Shown piece after piece: positions 42,777 through 50,497 of a stretch of 62,095 nucleotides of DNA. A program made the translations under genes and the position numbers. The DNA is from Gemmatimonadota bacterium (lineage in GTDB: Bacteria > Latescibacterota > UBA2968 > UBA8231). How positions within the stretch are numbered: the stretch's first letter is position 1; each line of letters begins with the position of its first letter. The notes under the pieces are model-generated. The model ran no database searches and was not told the DNA's origin. It was given only the letters and a program-made list of their open reading frames with translations. The stretch is taken from positions 2,115 through 64,209 of the forward strand of contig VXOR01000114.1 in the NCBI GenBank assembly GCA_009840005.1, given 5' to 3'.

Positions 42777-43041
42777 GCCAACTCGCTCCGTTGGGGTAAA
42801 CCAGGGCTTGTTCAGCCAAAAAGGGCATTCATTTCGTCCTCATTTTTCGACTTTTCTTCATCGTTCGTCGGTTTTCTTGCGTCCTCTTGCTCGTCGTCGA
42901 ATATTGGAAATTCAAAAAAGTAGCACTAACGTGGAACCGCTCTCTTATTGGGGCGTTTAATCCATGCGAGCCATTCCGGTCATGGTTCGTATCCCTCCCA
43001 GCGGTCAGGTGCATCCAAGGATGCCCTGGCCGCGACTTATT
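42777..43041. other. Intergenic region, longest gap in the window
   Basis: No confident gene is present. On the minus strand an acidic stretch reads PIFDDEQEDARKPTNDEEKS and then [11 protein letters not shown], ending at 42812. It lacks an in-frame ATG, GTG or TTG. A GTG at 42926 would join it only if one T of the run at 42914-42919 were skipped or miscalled. It could be a small acidic protein with a slippage site or chance sequence. Confidence 0.3.
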
Positions 43042-44040
43042 TTAGTTCAATCTCTGTACTACAATGTATCCCACGGGCAATTCCACAACTGGGCTCAGTT
43101 CCCCAACTTTCAGTTTCATTACGACTTCTTCAATCTCGGGCATAAGTTCACCCGGCCCAAAAAACCCCAAATCTCCGCCCTGATTGGCGTTGGGTGCGAT
43201 GGAAAGCTGTTGCGCTAGTTTGGAAAAATCGGCTCCTTGAGCAATTTTTTCGAGGATTTCGAGTGCGGATCCTTCTGTTTCGACCAATATGTAGCGCGCC
43301 CGCATCTCACCGGCCAGCATCGCCTGTACCTCTTCGATTTTGGTCGTGATTGCCTGGGCTAGGTAGGGATCCTGCGCCTGATCTTTAGCTCGTTTGTAAT
43401 AATCAAGTGCTTCGGCATAGCGTCCAACTCCAGCAAGAAGGAACGCGATGTTGTTGTAGGCTTCGACATTCTCCGGCGATAACTCCGCCAACTTTTGATA
43501 TTGTTCGATAGCTTGATCTACCGAGTCCTTTTCCGCGTAGTAATATCCATACAGGTGATAGGCTTCAGCGTTTTTGGCATCCAGTGCCAAGGCCCGATCG
43601 AGACGTTCGCGCGCCCTTTCGCCCTGCCCAGCCTGCATGTAGAGATAACCGAGGGTACTGTGGACTTTGGTTGAAGACGGAGCCAGAATGCTTGCTTGTT
43701 CGACGTAAAAAATAGACGAATCTAGCTGGCCCATGGCTAAAAAGGCTTCTCCCAACGCCGAATATACCGGTAGCTGCCTAGGGTCTTCAGCGAGCGATTT
43801 TTGCAGCGATTCGGCTGCCTGTTTATGGCCACCGATCTGCATGTAGAGGCTGGCTAAGCGATTGAGGAACATCGCGCTGCCAGCACCTAGTTCATGCGCC
43901 TTTTCGTATTCGGCTAACGCCTGCTTAGTCTGGCCTTGCGCCAGCAGGGAGTCTCCGCGCTGGACCGCCTCGACGATGGCTTGGCCACTAGCCGGAGCTA
44001 CGATCCCGATTACCGCGGCGATTAGTCCTATAAACTTCAT
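43042..44040 (-). CDS. Secreted TPR protein with C-terminal PpiC-like domain
   Basis: This protein of about 332 residues starts at ATG 44040 after GAGGA. It has a signal peptide (MKFIGLIAAVIGIVAPASGQ) and five to six TPR units from about 25 to 230. The C-terminal part resembles a parvulin (PpiC) rotamase: ARYILVETEGSALEILEKIA, LAQQLSIAPNANQGGDLGFF and GELSPVVELPVGYIVVQRL. Parvulins assist folding of exported proteins. A TPR-PpiC order in one exported protein is unusual. It is the last gene of the run with the aldolase, flippase-like and BMC-H genes, 23 bases after the aldolase stop. Confidence 0.85.
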   Translation of the reverse strand: MKFIGLIAAVIGIVAPASGQAIVEAVQRGDSLLAQGQTKQALAEYEKAHELGAGSAMFLNRLASLYMQIGGHKQAAESLQKSLAEDPRQLPVYSALGEAFLAMGQLDSSIFYVEQASILAPSSTKVHSTLGYLYMQAGQGERARERLDRALALDAKNAEAYHLYGYYYAEKDSVDQAIEQYQKLAELSPENVEAYNNIAFLLAGVGRYAEALDYYKRAKDQAQDPYLAQAITTKIEEVQAMLAGEMRARYILVETEGSALEILEKIAQGADFSKLAQQLSIAPNANQGGDLGFFGPGELMPEIEEVVMKLKVGELSPVVELPVGYIVVQRLN

Positions 44041-44063
44041 ACTTCCTCGCATCGCGTACCGAG

Positions 44064-44786
44064 CTAGCGCAGTTGGCGCAGGACTTCCTCGGTAATCCGC
44101 TCGACTAGATCGCTTTCTCCGGCCACCTCACAGGACGGTCGATTCCCAATTCCAAAGCGCTTTCTCAAATTCGTGAGATCTTCTACATCTTTACCCCCCA
44201 GCGTGCGGACCCCGCCGAGTTGGTACGCCACCAAGGCGATCTGGGCAAAGTGTTCGACGGTCTCCATTTTGAAATGGGCGTCCATGACGTGTTGGCCCAC
44301 GGTTACCACTCCGTGATTGGCCATTAGAACAGCGTCGTATTGCCGCAAAAGCGGCTTCATCGGCTCGACGATATCAGGACCGCCGGGCGTGCCGTAGTCT
44401 GCGAGTGGAATGCCCCCGAGGCTGACGATGACCTCGGGCAGTACGCACTGAGTCAGCTCAATACCCGCTACGGCAAAACCGGTCGCGGTCGGCGGATGGG
44501 CGTGGACGACAGCGCGGACGTCGGGCCGCAACTTGTAGATTTCGAGATGCATGCGGATTTCCGATGATATTTTTATCGATCCCGCTACTTGCCGGCCCTC
44601 CATATCGCAGGTGGCCAGCATGTCTGCACTCAGATAGCCCTTGCTTACTCCGGTCGGAGTACACAGCACTAGGTCGTCCTCTAGGCGGACGCTGATATTG
44701 CCGTCGTTGGCCGCTACGTATCCGCGCTGATAGACCCTGTGCCCTACTTCGCATATTTCCTTCTTTATCGCATACGCCGAATTCAT
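44064..44786 (-). CDS. Class II aldolase/adducin-family protein
   Basis: This 240-residue protein is of the fuculose-phosphate/rhamnulose-phosphate aldolase type. The zinc ligands are visible as HAHPP and ANHGVVTVG plus a downstream His (METVEHFAQ). The catalytic Glu is in VLPEVIVSLG, and the phosphate-binding stretch is NISVRLEDDLVLCTPTGVS. These enzymes split sugar phosphates into DHAP and an aldehyde. The gene overlaps the flippase-like gene as ATGA and lies two genes from BMC-H. In microcompartment systems for fucose or rhamnose this aldolase feeds lactaldehyde to the shell enzymes, but no such enzyme is encoded here. Confidence 0.9.
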   Translation of the reverse strand: MNSAYAIKKEICEVGHRVYQRGYVAANDGNISVRLEDDLVLCTPTGVSKGYLSADMLATCDMEGRQVAGSIKISSEIRMHLEIYKLRPDVRAVVHAHPPTATGFAVAGIELTQCVLPEVIVSLGGIPLADYGTPGGPDIVEPMKPLLRQYDAVLMANHGVVTVGQHVMDAHFKMETVEHFAQIALVAYQLGGVRTLGGKDVEDLTNLRKRFGIGNRPSCEVAGESDLVERITEEVLRQLR

Positions 44787-45613
44787 AAGGTGACCTTTCC
44801 CATCGTCCGCAATCGGCGGCTACCAATCCACAGCCAGCCCAAGCCAGCCGGCAAGCACACATTGCAGACAAAAATCAGGATACTGGCCACAAAAGCAGGT
44901 TGCGGCTCTAAGCCCAAGCTGCTAAACACCAGAATGGCCGCGGCCTCGCGGACTCCTAGATCCAAAAACCCCAAGGGCAGCAGGGTTTTCAGAGCAAATA
45001 TCACCGGCACCGCCAACACAACTGCTGAGTTGGCAGCCACACTGGCGGTGACTAAATAGAAAAATTGCGCCATGAATACCACGTTGAACAAGACAGATAA
45101 CCCGGCGATAGCCCCCCATGCAATCGGCCCGCTTGCTTTCCGGCGGCACCAGCCCCAATACAGTAGTGCTCCGAGGATACAGCATAGCAACAGCAAAAAG
45201 CCCCTGAGCTGGGGCCATAAAATCCACGCGGCTACGGCCCCCAAACCCAACGTGACCACGGACGAACTCAACTTATCCACAGCCGTCAGCAACGCGGCCT
45301 TGGCCCGGCTCCGCTCTAAGAAAACGCCGCGGCCCAACTCGCCCAAACGGCTCGGTGTCACCAGACCGAGGGCGGCACCGCCTAGCAACGAATAGAGCGC
45401 ATCGCGCCTGTTGGCCTCAGGGATTTGGTCGCGCAACAATAGCTGCCACTTAATCCATTGCACGCCGATGCCCACTAGGGCAATGGCCCCGCAGATGAGC
45501 ACCTTATCCCTACCGACCTGCCCAGCGGCTAAAAGCAACTCAGCCGGTTCAAGGTACCATGCAGCCCAACCCAGTAGGGCCGTTGCCAAGATGATTTTTG
45601 CCCCAATTACCAT
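44783..45613 (-). CDS. UPF0104/LPG-synthase-like integral membrane protein
   Basis: This 276-residue hydrophobic protein has about seven to eight transmembrane helices. It contains the conserved region [33 protein letters not shown] and a later [17 protein letters not shown]. This matches the flippase-like transmembrane domain of lysylphosphatidylglycerol synthases and UPF0104, without the transferase part. Homologues translocate lipids or polyprenyl-linked compounds. It overlaps BMC-H by seven bases upstream and the aldolase by four downstream, so the three are coupled. Confidence 0.82.
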   Translation of the reverse strand: MVIGAKIILATALLGWAAWYLEPAELLLAAGQVGRDKVLICGAIALVGIGVQWIKWQLLLRDQIPEANRRDALYSLLGGAALGLVTPSRLGELGRGVFLERSRAKAALLTAVDKLSSSVVTLGLGAVAAWILWPQLRGFLLLLCCILGALLYWGWCRRKASGPIAWGAIAGLSVLFNVVFMAQFFYLVTASVAANSAVVLAVPVIFALKTLLPLGFLDLGVREAAAILVFSSLGLEPQPAFVASILIFVCNVCLPAGLGWLWIGSRRLRTMGKVTL

Positions 45614-45900
45614 GCAGTTGCCGGGAGGTGGATTAGGGATAAGGCAGCTTCCGTGCTCTCATGCGGCCGGGGAATGATGCTGAGCGCGACTATTTCACCT
45701 GCACTCGCTGCGACCACAGCACCAGCTTCCGTAGCTGCACGCACAGCGGCCACATCTCCGCGGACGATGACCGAGACTAGTCCACCGCCTATTTGCGGCC
45801 AGCCGACCACCTCGACATCAGCGGCTTTGACCATTGCGTCTGCCGCTTCGACCATAGCCACCCAACCGCGGGTTTCAATCATGCCCAAGGCGCGTCCCAT
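45607..45900 (-). CDS. BMC-H bacterial microcompartment shell protein
   Basis: This 97-residue single BMC domain protein forms hexamers that tile microcompartment shells. It has [20 protein letters not shown], the pore loop QIGGG in [30 protein letters not shown] and the end IPRPHE. ATG 45900 gives the normal BMC-H start; an in-frame Met 22 codons earlier would add a non-homologous leader. It is the only shell gene in the window: no BMC-T, BMC-P or encapsulated dehydrogenase is seen. It probably leads the run BMC-H, flippase-like, aldolase, TPR-PpiC. A full BMC locus may lie elsewhere in the genome. Confidence 0.92.
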   Translation of the reverse strand: MGRALGMIETRGWVAMVEAADAMVKAADVEVVGWPQIGGGLVSVIVRGDVAAVRAATEAGAVVAASAGEIVALSIIPRPHESTEAALSLIHLPATAW

Positions 45901-45997
45901 TGGTCTGTTTCGCTCTTGTTTAAACGGCAGAAGATAGGCGACCCAACCCCTTCCGTCAAAACACAAAAGGCGTTCCCCAAGGCGATACTTCTAGGCT

Positions 45998-47089
45998 TCA
46001 AGCCTTAAAAAGAAAAGTGATTACATCCCCATCAGCGACGACGTAATCCCGGCCTTCGCTGCGCAATTGTCCGGCTGCTTTCAGCGGTGCCCATCCCCCC
46101 ATAGTAATTAGCTGCTCACAAGAGGCCAGCTCTGCGCGGATAAACCCCTTTTCCATGTCCGTGTGGATCCGCCCGGCTGCACGTGGGGCCTTTTCCCCAC
46201 ACGGCAACTGCCAAGCCTGTAGCTTGCCGTTGGCGAGCGTGTAGAAGGTAATAAGATCTAGCAGCTTGTATCCGGCCTCGACTAAGCGCTCTATTCCCCC
46301 GTGTTCCAGTCCCAACTCTCGGCTGAACTCCGCTCGTTCCTCTTGGCTCAGACCAGCGATCTCTGCTTCAAGTTGCGCCGAGATGACCAGCACTTGGTCC
46401 GCTCCATATCGTTCGACTAGCCGATCCACCCACGGCCCCGGCACGCCAGCTTCTATCTCCCCGACATTGGCCACATAAAGAACCGGCCTTGCTGTCAGCA
46501 AGCTATACGCAGCGAACGCGTCCCTTTCTTCCGGGGTCAACCTCATCGCCGCCGCACCCATTCCGCGCTGCAATCCCTCTAAGACTTTGGCGCAGGCCGC
46601 CAGCTCTTGGGCGCGCGTGCCGCGCGGCTCAGAGCGGACCACTTTGTCTAGATGGGGTACGGCCTTTTCCATCACCGCCAAATCAGCCAGCAGCAACTCC
46701 GTTTCAATGGTCTCAATATCGCGCAAAGGATCAATTGCCCCATCTACATGGCTTATTTGCGCGTCGTCAAAACAGCGCACCACGTGAACTAGGGCATCGA
46801 CGTCTCTGATGTGGGCGAGAAATTGATTACCCAACCCGGCCCCTTGGTTCGCGCCCCGCACTAGTCCAGCAATATCGACAAAGTGGATGCTCGTAGGCGT
46901 TGTAGATTGCGGCTGAATGACCTCGCTTAGCCGCTCTAAGCGCAGATCCGGCACCTCGACGGTGCCTACATTGGGGGCCACTGTGCAAAATGGGTAATTA
47001 GATACCTCGGCCCCATCTCCTGTCAGCGCATTGAAGAGCGTTGATTTGCCCACATTGGGCAAGCCGAGTATGCCGATGGAAAGAGCCAT
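45998..47089 (-). CDS. ychF: Redox-regulated ATPase/GTPase YchF
   Basis: YchF (OLA1 in eukaryotes) is an Obg-family nucleotidase associated with ribosomes. The 363-residue protein shows P-loop GLPNVGKS, then STLFNALTGDGAEVSNYPFC, DIAGLVRGANQGAGLGNQFL and a C-terminal TGS domain (LLDLITFYTLANGKLQAWQL). The length is normal. It starts just downstream of the tRNA terminator. It ends 97 bases before the BMC-H start, so BMC-H may be read from the same transcript or a separate promoter. Confidence 0.96.
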   Translation of the reverse strand: MALSIGILGLPNVGKSTLFNALTGDGAEVSNYPFCTVAPNVGTVEVPDLRLERLSEVIQPQSTTPTSIHFVDIAGLVRGANQGAGLGNQFLAHIRDVDALVHVVRCFDDAQISHVDGAIDPLRDIETIETELLLADLAVMEKAVPHLDKVVRSEPRGTRAQELAACAKVLEGLQRGMGAAAMRLTPEERDAFAAYSLLTARPVLYVANVGEIEAGVPGPWVDRLVERYGADQVLVISAQLEAEIAGLSQEERAEFSRELGLEHGGIERLVEAGYKLLDLITFYTLANGKLQAWQLPCGEKAPRAAGRIHTDMEKGFIRAELASCEQLITMGGWAPLKAAGQLRSEGRDYVVADGDVITFLFKA

Positions 47090-47106
47090 ATCTCATATTG
47101 CAAATA

Positions 47107-47147
47107 AATTAAGTCCCTGTAAGTCAAAAGCTCACAGGGACTTAATT
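47107..47147 (-). terminator. Terminator downstream of the tRNA cluster
   Basis: A 14-base-pair stem (47107-47120 and 47134-47147) contains AAGTCCCTGT/ACAGGGACTT. On the minus strand it is followed by TTATTTG. It lies between tRNA-Pro(CGG) and ychF. Confidence 0.75.
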
Positions 47148-47149
47148 CG

Positions 47150-47227
47150 TGGTCGGGGTGGCCGGATTTGAACCGGCGACCCCCTGCTCCCGAAGCAGGT
47201 GCGCTAGCCGGGCTGCGCTACACCCCG
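47150..47227 (-). tRNA. tRNA-Pro(CGG)
   Basis: Acceptor arms CGGGGTG and CACCCCG pair with the proline-type C1-G72. Anticodon stem CCTGC/GCAGG encloses TTCGGGA, giving anticodon CGG (47192-47190). The T-arm is GCCGGTTCAAATCCGGC. The 3' CCA is encoded. Confidence 0.95.
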
Positions 47228-47267
47228 ACATGGACAAGCAAAAGCTGCAATCTCTTTACTATAAAAA

Positions 47268-47345
47268 TGGTCGGGGTGACTGGATTTGAACCAGCGACCT
47301 CTTCCACCCCAAGGAAGCGCGCTAGCCGGGCTGCGCCACACCCCG
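47268..47345 (-). tRNA. tRNA-Pro(GGG)
   Basis: The acceptor arms are the same as in the neighbouring tRNA-Pro. Anticodon stem CTTCC/GGAAG encloses TTGGGGT, giving anticodon GGG (47310-47308). The T-arm reads GCTGGTTCAAATCCAGT with a terminal mismatch. The CCA is encoded. It lies 40 bases upstream of tRNA-Pro(CGG). Confidence 0.94.
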
Positions 47346-47378
47346 ACTCAATTATCCGACCATACTCTGAAGACAAAA

Positions 47379-47455
47379 TGGTGAGCTAACCAGGATTCGA
47401 ACCTGGGACCTCCGGTTCCGGAGACCGGCGCTCTATCCAGCTGAGCTATTAGCCC
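47379..47455 (-). tRNA. tRNA-Arg(CCG)
   Basis: Acceptor arms GGGCTAA and TTAGCTC pair with one G-U. The anticodon stem CCGGT/ACCGG encloses CTCCGGA, giving anticodon CCG (47421-47419). The T-arm is CCCAGGTTCGAATCCTGG. The CCA is encoded. It starts five bases after the AURKAIP1-like gene, in the same direction. Confidence 0.95.
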
Positions 47456-47460
47456 CTAGC

Positions 47461-47553
47461 CTAGACGTTCTTCTTGTGTCGATTCTTGCGCAGTCTCTTC
47501 TTGCGCTTATGCGTAGCGATCTTATGCCGCTTTCTCTTCCTGCCACAGGGCAT
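47461..47553 (-). CDS. AURKAIP1/COX24-type basic microprotein (putative ribosomal protein)
   Basis: This 30-residue protein is extremely basic: it starts MPCGRKRKRHKIATHKRKKR and ends with RHKKNV. It matches the AURKAIP1/COX24 domain, known from mitochondrial ribosomal protein mS38 and small bacterial homologues in Bacteroidetes-related phyla. A ribosomal location is therefore the best inference. ATG 47553 has GGAGAT seven bases upstream. The gene overlaps the HU gene by 32 bases in a different frame and lies directly before tRNA-Arg. Confidence 0.85.
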   Translation of the reverse strand: MPCGRKRKRHKIATHKRKKRLRKNRHKKNV

Positions 47554-47863
47554 CTTTTCTATCTCCTGGACCTTTGTCCTCTGCGTTTTCCCCATTGACA
47601 CGCGCCCGCAATTCCTTTGAGGGCTTAAATGTTGGGGCCTTGCGACCAGCGATTTTTACTTCGGCACCCGTGCGTGGATTGCGACCGGTGCGAGGTGCAC
47701 GCTCGACGACTTTGAAGGTGCCAAAACCGCGAATTTCAATGTGGTCTTCCCGTTCCAAAGCTTCGACTACGGATTCAATAAAGCCATCAACCACAGCCGC
47801 AGTATCCGTCTTGGTAAGCCCCGTCCCCTCAGCGATTAGACGCACGATATCAGCTTTCGTCAA
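47522..47863 (-). CDS. HU/IHF-family DNA-binding protein (copy 2)
   Basis: This 113-residue HU-type protein has the same core as the copy at 3926-4204: EDHIEIRGFGTF and RAPRTGRNPRTG. It adds a charged C-terminal tail of about 20 residues (NGENAEDKGPGDRKDALWQE). The 3' end of the coding region overlaps the ribosome-binding site and first codons of the AURKAIP1-like gene, so the tail sequence is constrained by two frames. It lies downstream of mreC on the minus strand, separated by 107 bases. Confidence 0.95.
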   Translation of the reverse strand: MTKADIVRLIAEGTGLTKTDTAAVVDGFIESVVEALEREDHIEIRGFGTFKVVERAPRTGRNPRTGAEVKIAGRKAPTFKPSKELRARVNGENAEDKGPGDRKDALWQEEKAA

Positions 47864-47970
47864 GACCGCACTCTCATTCGGATGGGTTGAAATTGCGTAA
47901 CTATCACGCCAACAGATAGTTTTAAAGGATATGGCACGGCTTATGCTCTGTCAAGGCGAGCGGTACTCTC

Positions 47971-48732
47971 TTAGTCTTTGCCGAGTACAAAAACCTCTTC
48001 AAGGACAGAGAAATCCACAATCGACTTGAGGATAACCCGCAAAAAGACTGATGCTCGTTTCTCCTGATTCACCTCCACCACCGTGCCAATCGGTACGCCC
48101 TTGGGGTATCGCCCGCCCAACCCCGATGATACGACTAAATCGCCCTCCCGCACCAAGTTGCTCGATTCGACGAATCGCAACCGGAACTGGCCGTCGATCC
48201 ACGAGACGATGCCTTGGGCACGCGTCGCTTGGATCAAAGCACTCACTCTCGTGCGCATCAACAACTGCACGACCGAATCCGATCTGCCAACTTGGGCGAT
48301 GTGACCGACAAGCCCTTCAGGTGTCACCACGGGCATATCCTTATCTACGCCATGGTCGCGACCAACGTTGATGACGATCGCGTCGTAAATGTGGTCGGGG
48401 TCGCGGCCGATCACCTCGGCGGAAATAACGGGCGTGCCCCCGTCTAGCGGCCGAAAGGACAGGGCCTTGCGCAGGCGCATATTTTCCCATCCAGCTTCCT
48501 GGAGCTGCATGTTGTCAAGGGCTAGGGCTACGTTTTGAGTTAGGAGAAAACGGCTCTTTTCCTCGTCGCGCGTAGAGCGGATGACACGCGAAAATAGTGC
48601 TTGTCCTGATGCCGCTAAACCGGCTTGGCAGCGCTCGGCGATAGAGGTCTTATAGGATGTAGGTAAGCCCATCAAGATCAAGGCGCAGACAAAAGCGAGT
48701 CCAATGACGATGAGTTTTCGAGTATTGGTCAT
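47971..48732 (-). CDS. mreC: Rod-shape-determining protein MreC
   Basis: MreC is a bitopic inner-membrane protein that links MreB to periplasmic wall-synthesis enzymes. The 253-residue protein has one N-terminal transmembrane helix (LIVIGLAFVCALILMGL), a coiled coil at about 55-90, and a beta-barrel domain with IVINVGRDHGVDKDMPVVTP and GLVGHIAQVGRSDSVVQLL. It follows mreB by seven bases. mreD is not adjacent; HU follows instead. Confidence 0.95.
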   Translation of the reverse strand: MTNTRKLIVIGLAFVCALILMGLPTSYKTSIAERCQAGLAASGQALFSRVIRSTRDEEKSRFLLTQNVALALDNMQLQEAGWENMRLRKALSFRPLDGGTPVISAEVIGRDPDHIYDAIVINVGRDHGVDKDMPVVTPEGLVGHIAQVGRSDSVVQLLMRTRVSALIQATRAQGIVSWIDGQFRLRFVESSNLVREGDLVVSSGLGGRYPKGVPIGTVVEVNQEKRASVFLRVILKSIVDFSVLEEVFVLGKD

Positions 48733-48739
48733 AACTCAG

Positions 48740-49759
48740 TTAGAGCAACACTTGGCGGTAGTTATCAAACTCCTCGAGAATGCGAGCATTGCCCCGCACT
48801 ACGGCCGAGAGGGGATCTTCACTATCGACATACGTAGGCAAATTCGTCGCCTCAAGCAGGTGTTCTCTCAGCCCCTGTAGCATGCTCCCACCACCGCAAA
48901 GCACCATGCCCCTATCGAGGATATCTGCGGCCAATTCGGGCGGCATTCTCTCCAGCACTCGGCGCACGCTGGCGACAATTTGAGCCACGGAACCGGATAG
49001 GGCTTCTCGTATCTCAACGGAATCTACTTGCATAACTTTGGGTAGCCCGGCTACGGTGTCGCGACCGCGCACCGGCATACTCTCTTCTGTTTCCAATTCC
49101 GTCGCCGACCCGATTTTCCACTTGATGCTCTCGGCACCTTGGATGCCAATAAGCAGGTTGTGCTTTCTGCGCATCCACTCGGAAATTGACTGATCCATAG
49201 CTTCCCCAGCCACCCGCAGCGATTCGTGTTCGACTAGACCTGAAAGGGCAATTACAGCAACCTCCGTCGTCCCGCCACCAATATCGATAACCATTGAGCC
49301 GACGGCTTGGTGAACGGGCAATCCCATGCCGATAGCTGCGGCCATCGGCTCGCTGACCAGATGGACTTCTCTGGCCCCCACGCGCTCGCAGGAATTTCGC
49401 ACGGCCCGCTTCTCTACTTCAGTGCTGCCTGCCGGGACCGCTACCACGATCTTGGGCCGCACAAAAAGTTTGTTCTTTTTTACTTTGCGGATAAAGCTGC
49501 GAATCATCTCTTCGGTAACTTCAAAGTCAGCTATAACGCCGTCTTTCAAGGGGCGAATTATTTGAATCCCAGCGTTTTCACGCCCCATCATTTCCTTGGC
49601 CTCTGCGCCGACGGCAATAACTTTTTGGGTGGAGACTTGGCGGGCGACAACCGAGGGTTCGTTGAGGACGATTCCCTTGCCTTTGACATACACCAAGGTA
49701 TTAGCAGTGCCCAAGTCTATACCTATCTCATGCGAAAAAAAACGCGAAAAAACGCTCAT
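48740..49759 (-). CDS. mreB: Rod-shape-determining actin homologue MreB
   Basis: MreB is the bacterial actin that directs elongasome movement. The 339-residue protein has phosphate 1 GIDLGTANTLVYVKGKGIVL, phosphate 2 MVIDIGGGTTEVAVIALSG and the adenosine motif MVLCGGGSMLQGL. The length is normal. It precedes mreC, and a sigma70-like promoter is visible upstream. Confidence 0.97.
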   Translation of the reverse strand: MSVFSRFFSHEIGIDLGTANTLVYVKGKGIVLNEPSVVARQVSTQKVIAVGAEAKEMMGRENAGIQIIRPLKDGVIADFEVTEEMIRSFIRKVKKNKLFVRPKIVVAVPAGSTEVEKRAVRNSCERVGAREVHLVSEPMAAAIGMGLPVHQAVGSMVIDIGGGTTEVAVIALSGLVEHESLRVAGEAMDQSISEWMRRKHNLLIGIQGAESIKWKIGSATELETEESMPVRGRDTVAGLPKVMQVDSVEIREALSGSVAQIVASVRRVLERMPPELAADILDRGMVLCGGGSMLQGLREHLLEATNLPTYVDSEDPLSAVVRGNARILEEFDNYRQVLL

Positions 49760-49848
49760 CCTGTATCTCCATCCAAAAAGTTAAATCTCGACTCTATAGC
49801 CTTGGTATTGAGCTCCCCGGCATCAAGAGCATCCGTTGGTATCTATCT

Positions 49849-49878
49849 ATAATAATCAAGGTGATTTGGATTTGCCAA
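49849..49878 (-). promoter_or_regulatory. Candidate mreB promoter
   Basis: On the minus strand TTGGCA (49878-49873) and TATTAT (49854-49849) are 18 bases apart. They lie about 90 bases upstream of the mreB start, in the 201-base divergent spacer. Confidence 0.38.
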
Positions 49879-49960
49879 ATTATCCGCCCCCTTATATTTT
49901 CTAGCGCTAGCCAATTGTGAACACACTGCACGCAATTTTCAGGGAGGTAGCCCATTCCTT

Positions 49961-50446
49961 ATGAACAAGGCCGCGCGACATGTACTGCGGAGATTAGGCA
50001 CCGACACTAGATTGGATCAGGAGCGCCAACAGCGCCTTTCGCGCGAGGTCCAAGAAGAACAGCAAAAACGCCGGGAAGAAGGAGCGGACCAAGATACCAG
50101 CTTCGAGACCGTTCCCGAAGAAATGCTGACCGAGTCGGAAAAGCGCCACGAGAAGTATCGCCGCCAACAGGCCATGGCCGGGCGGTTCACCCCCGCTGCC
50201 GAGCGCCTGCCCATTATGACGGCTGAAGAGCGGGCTGCCCACAACAAGAACCGGCCTAAGTGGCAGCAGACTTCGTTTGAGGGACCGATTGAAAAGCTAA
50301 TCGAGAAATACCAAGACTTAGAGGAAGTACAACGCCACCTGACCTTAGGTCAATCCATGAAGTACGAGTTCACTAGCGACGGTCGTGTCCTCGACAAAGA
50401 GGGCAATGTAATCTTCGATGGAAAAAAGATCGTCAGCAAACTCTAG
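49961..50446 (+). CDS. Charged coiled-coil hypothetical protein
   Basis: This 161-residue soluble protein has no recognised domain. It is rich in Glu, Arg, Gln and Lys. Helical or coiled-coil stretches span about 15-45 (QERQQRLSREVQEEQQKRRE) and 55-72. A short C-terminal beta-like segment reads YEFTSDGRVLDKEGNVIFDG. The start ATG 49961 follows AGGGAGG by about ten bases. It diverges from mreB and precedes the lipoprotein aminopeptidase gene by 51 bases. Co-orientation with the TRAP genes may reflect one transcript. The function is unknown. Confidence 0.78.
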   Translation: MNKAARHVLRRLGTDTRLDQERQQRLSREVQEEQQKRREEGADQDTSFETVPEEMLTESEKRHEKYRRQQAMAGRFTPAAERLPIMTAEERAAHNKNRPKWQQTSFEGPIEKLIEKYQDLEEVQRHLTLGQSMKYEFTSDGRVLDKEGNVIFDGKKIVSKL

Positions 50447-50497
50447 GTTGGCTGGCTCGCTCTCCTATTAAGACGCACAAGTGGCTGTTGGCCGCGG

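Noticed and set aside
42829..43014. 61-codon minus-strand frame in the thrC upstream spacer
   Set aside because: Low-complexity basic end, no ribosome-binding site and no recognisable family; a neighbouring acidic frame looks more protein-like.
45607..45966. Longer BMC-H with a 22-residue N-terminal extension
   Set aside because: The extension has no BMC homology and the internal ATG at 45900 gives the standard protein.
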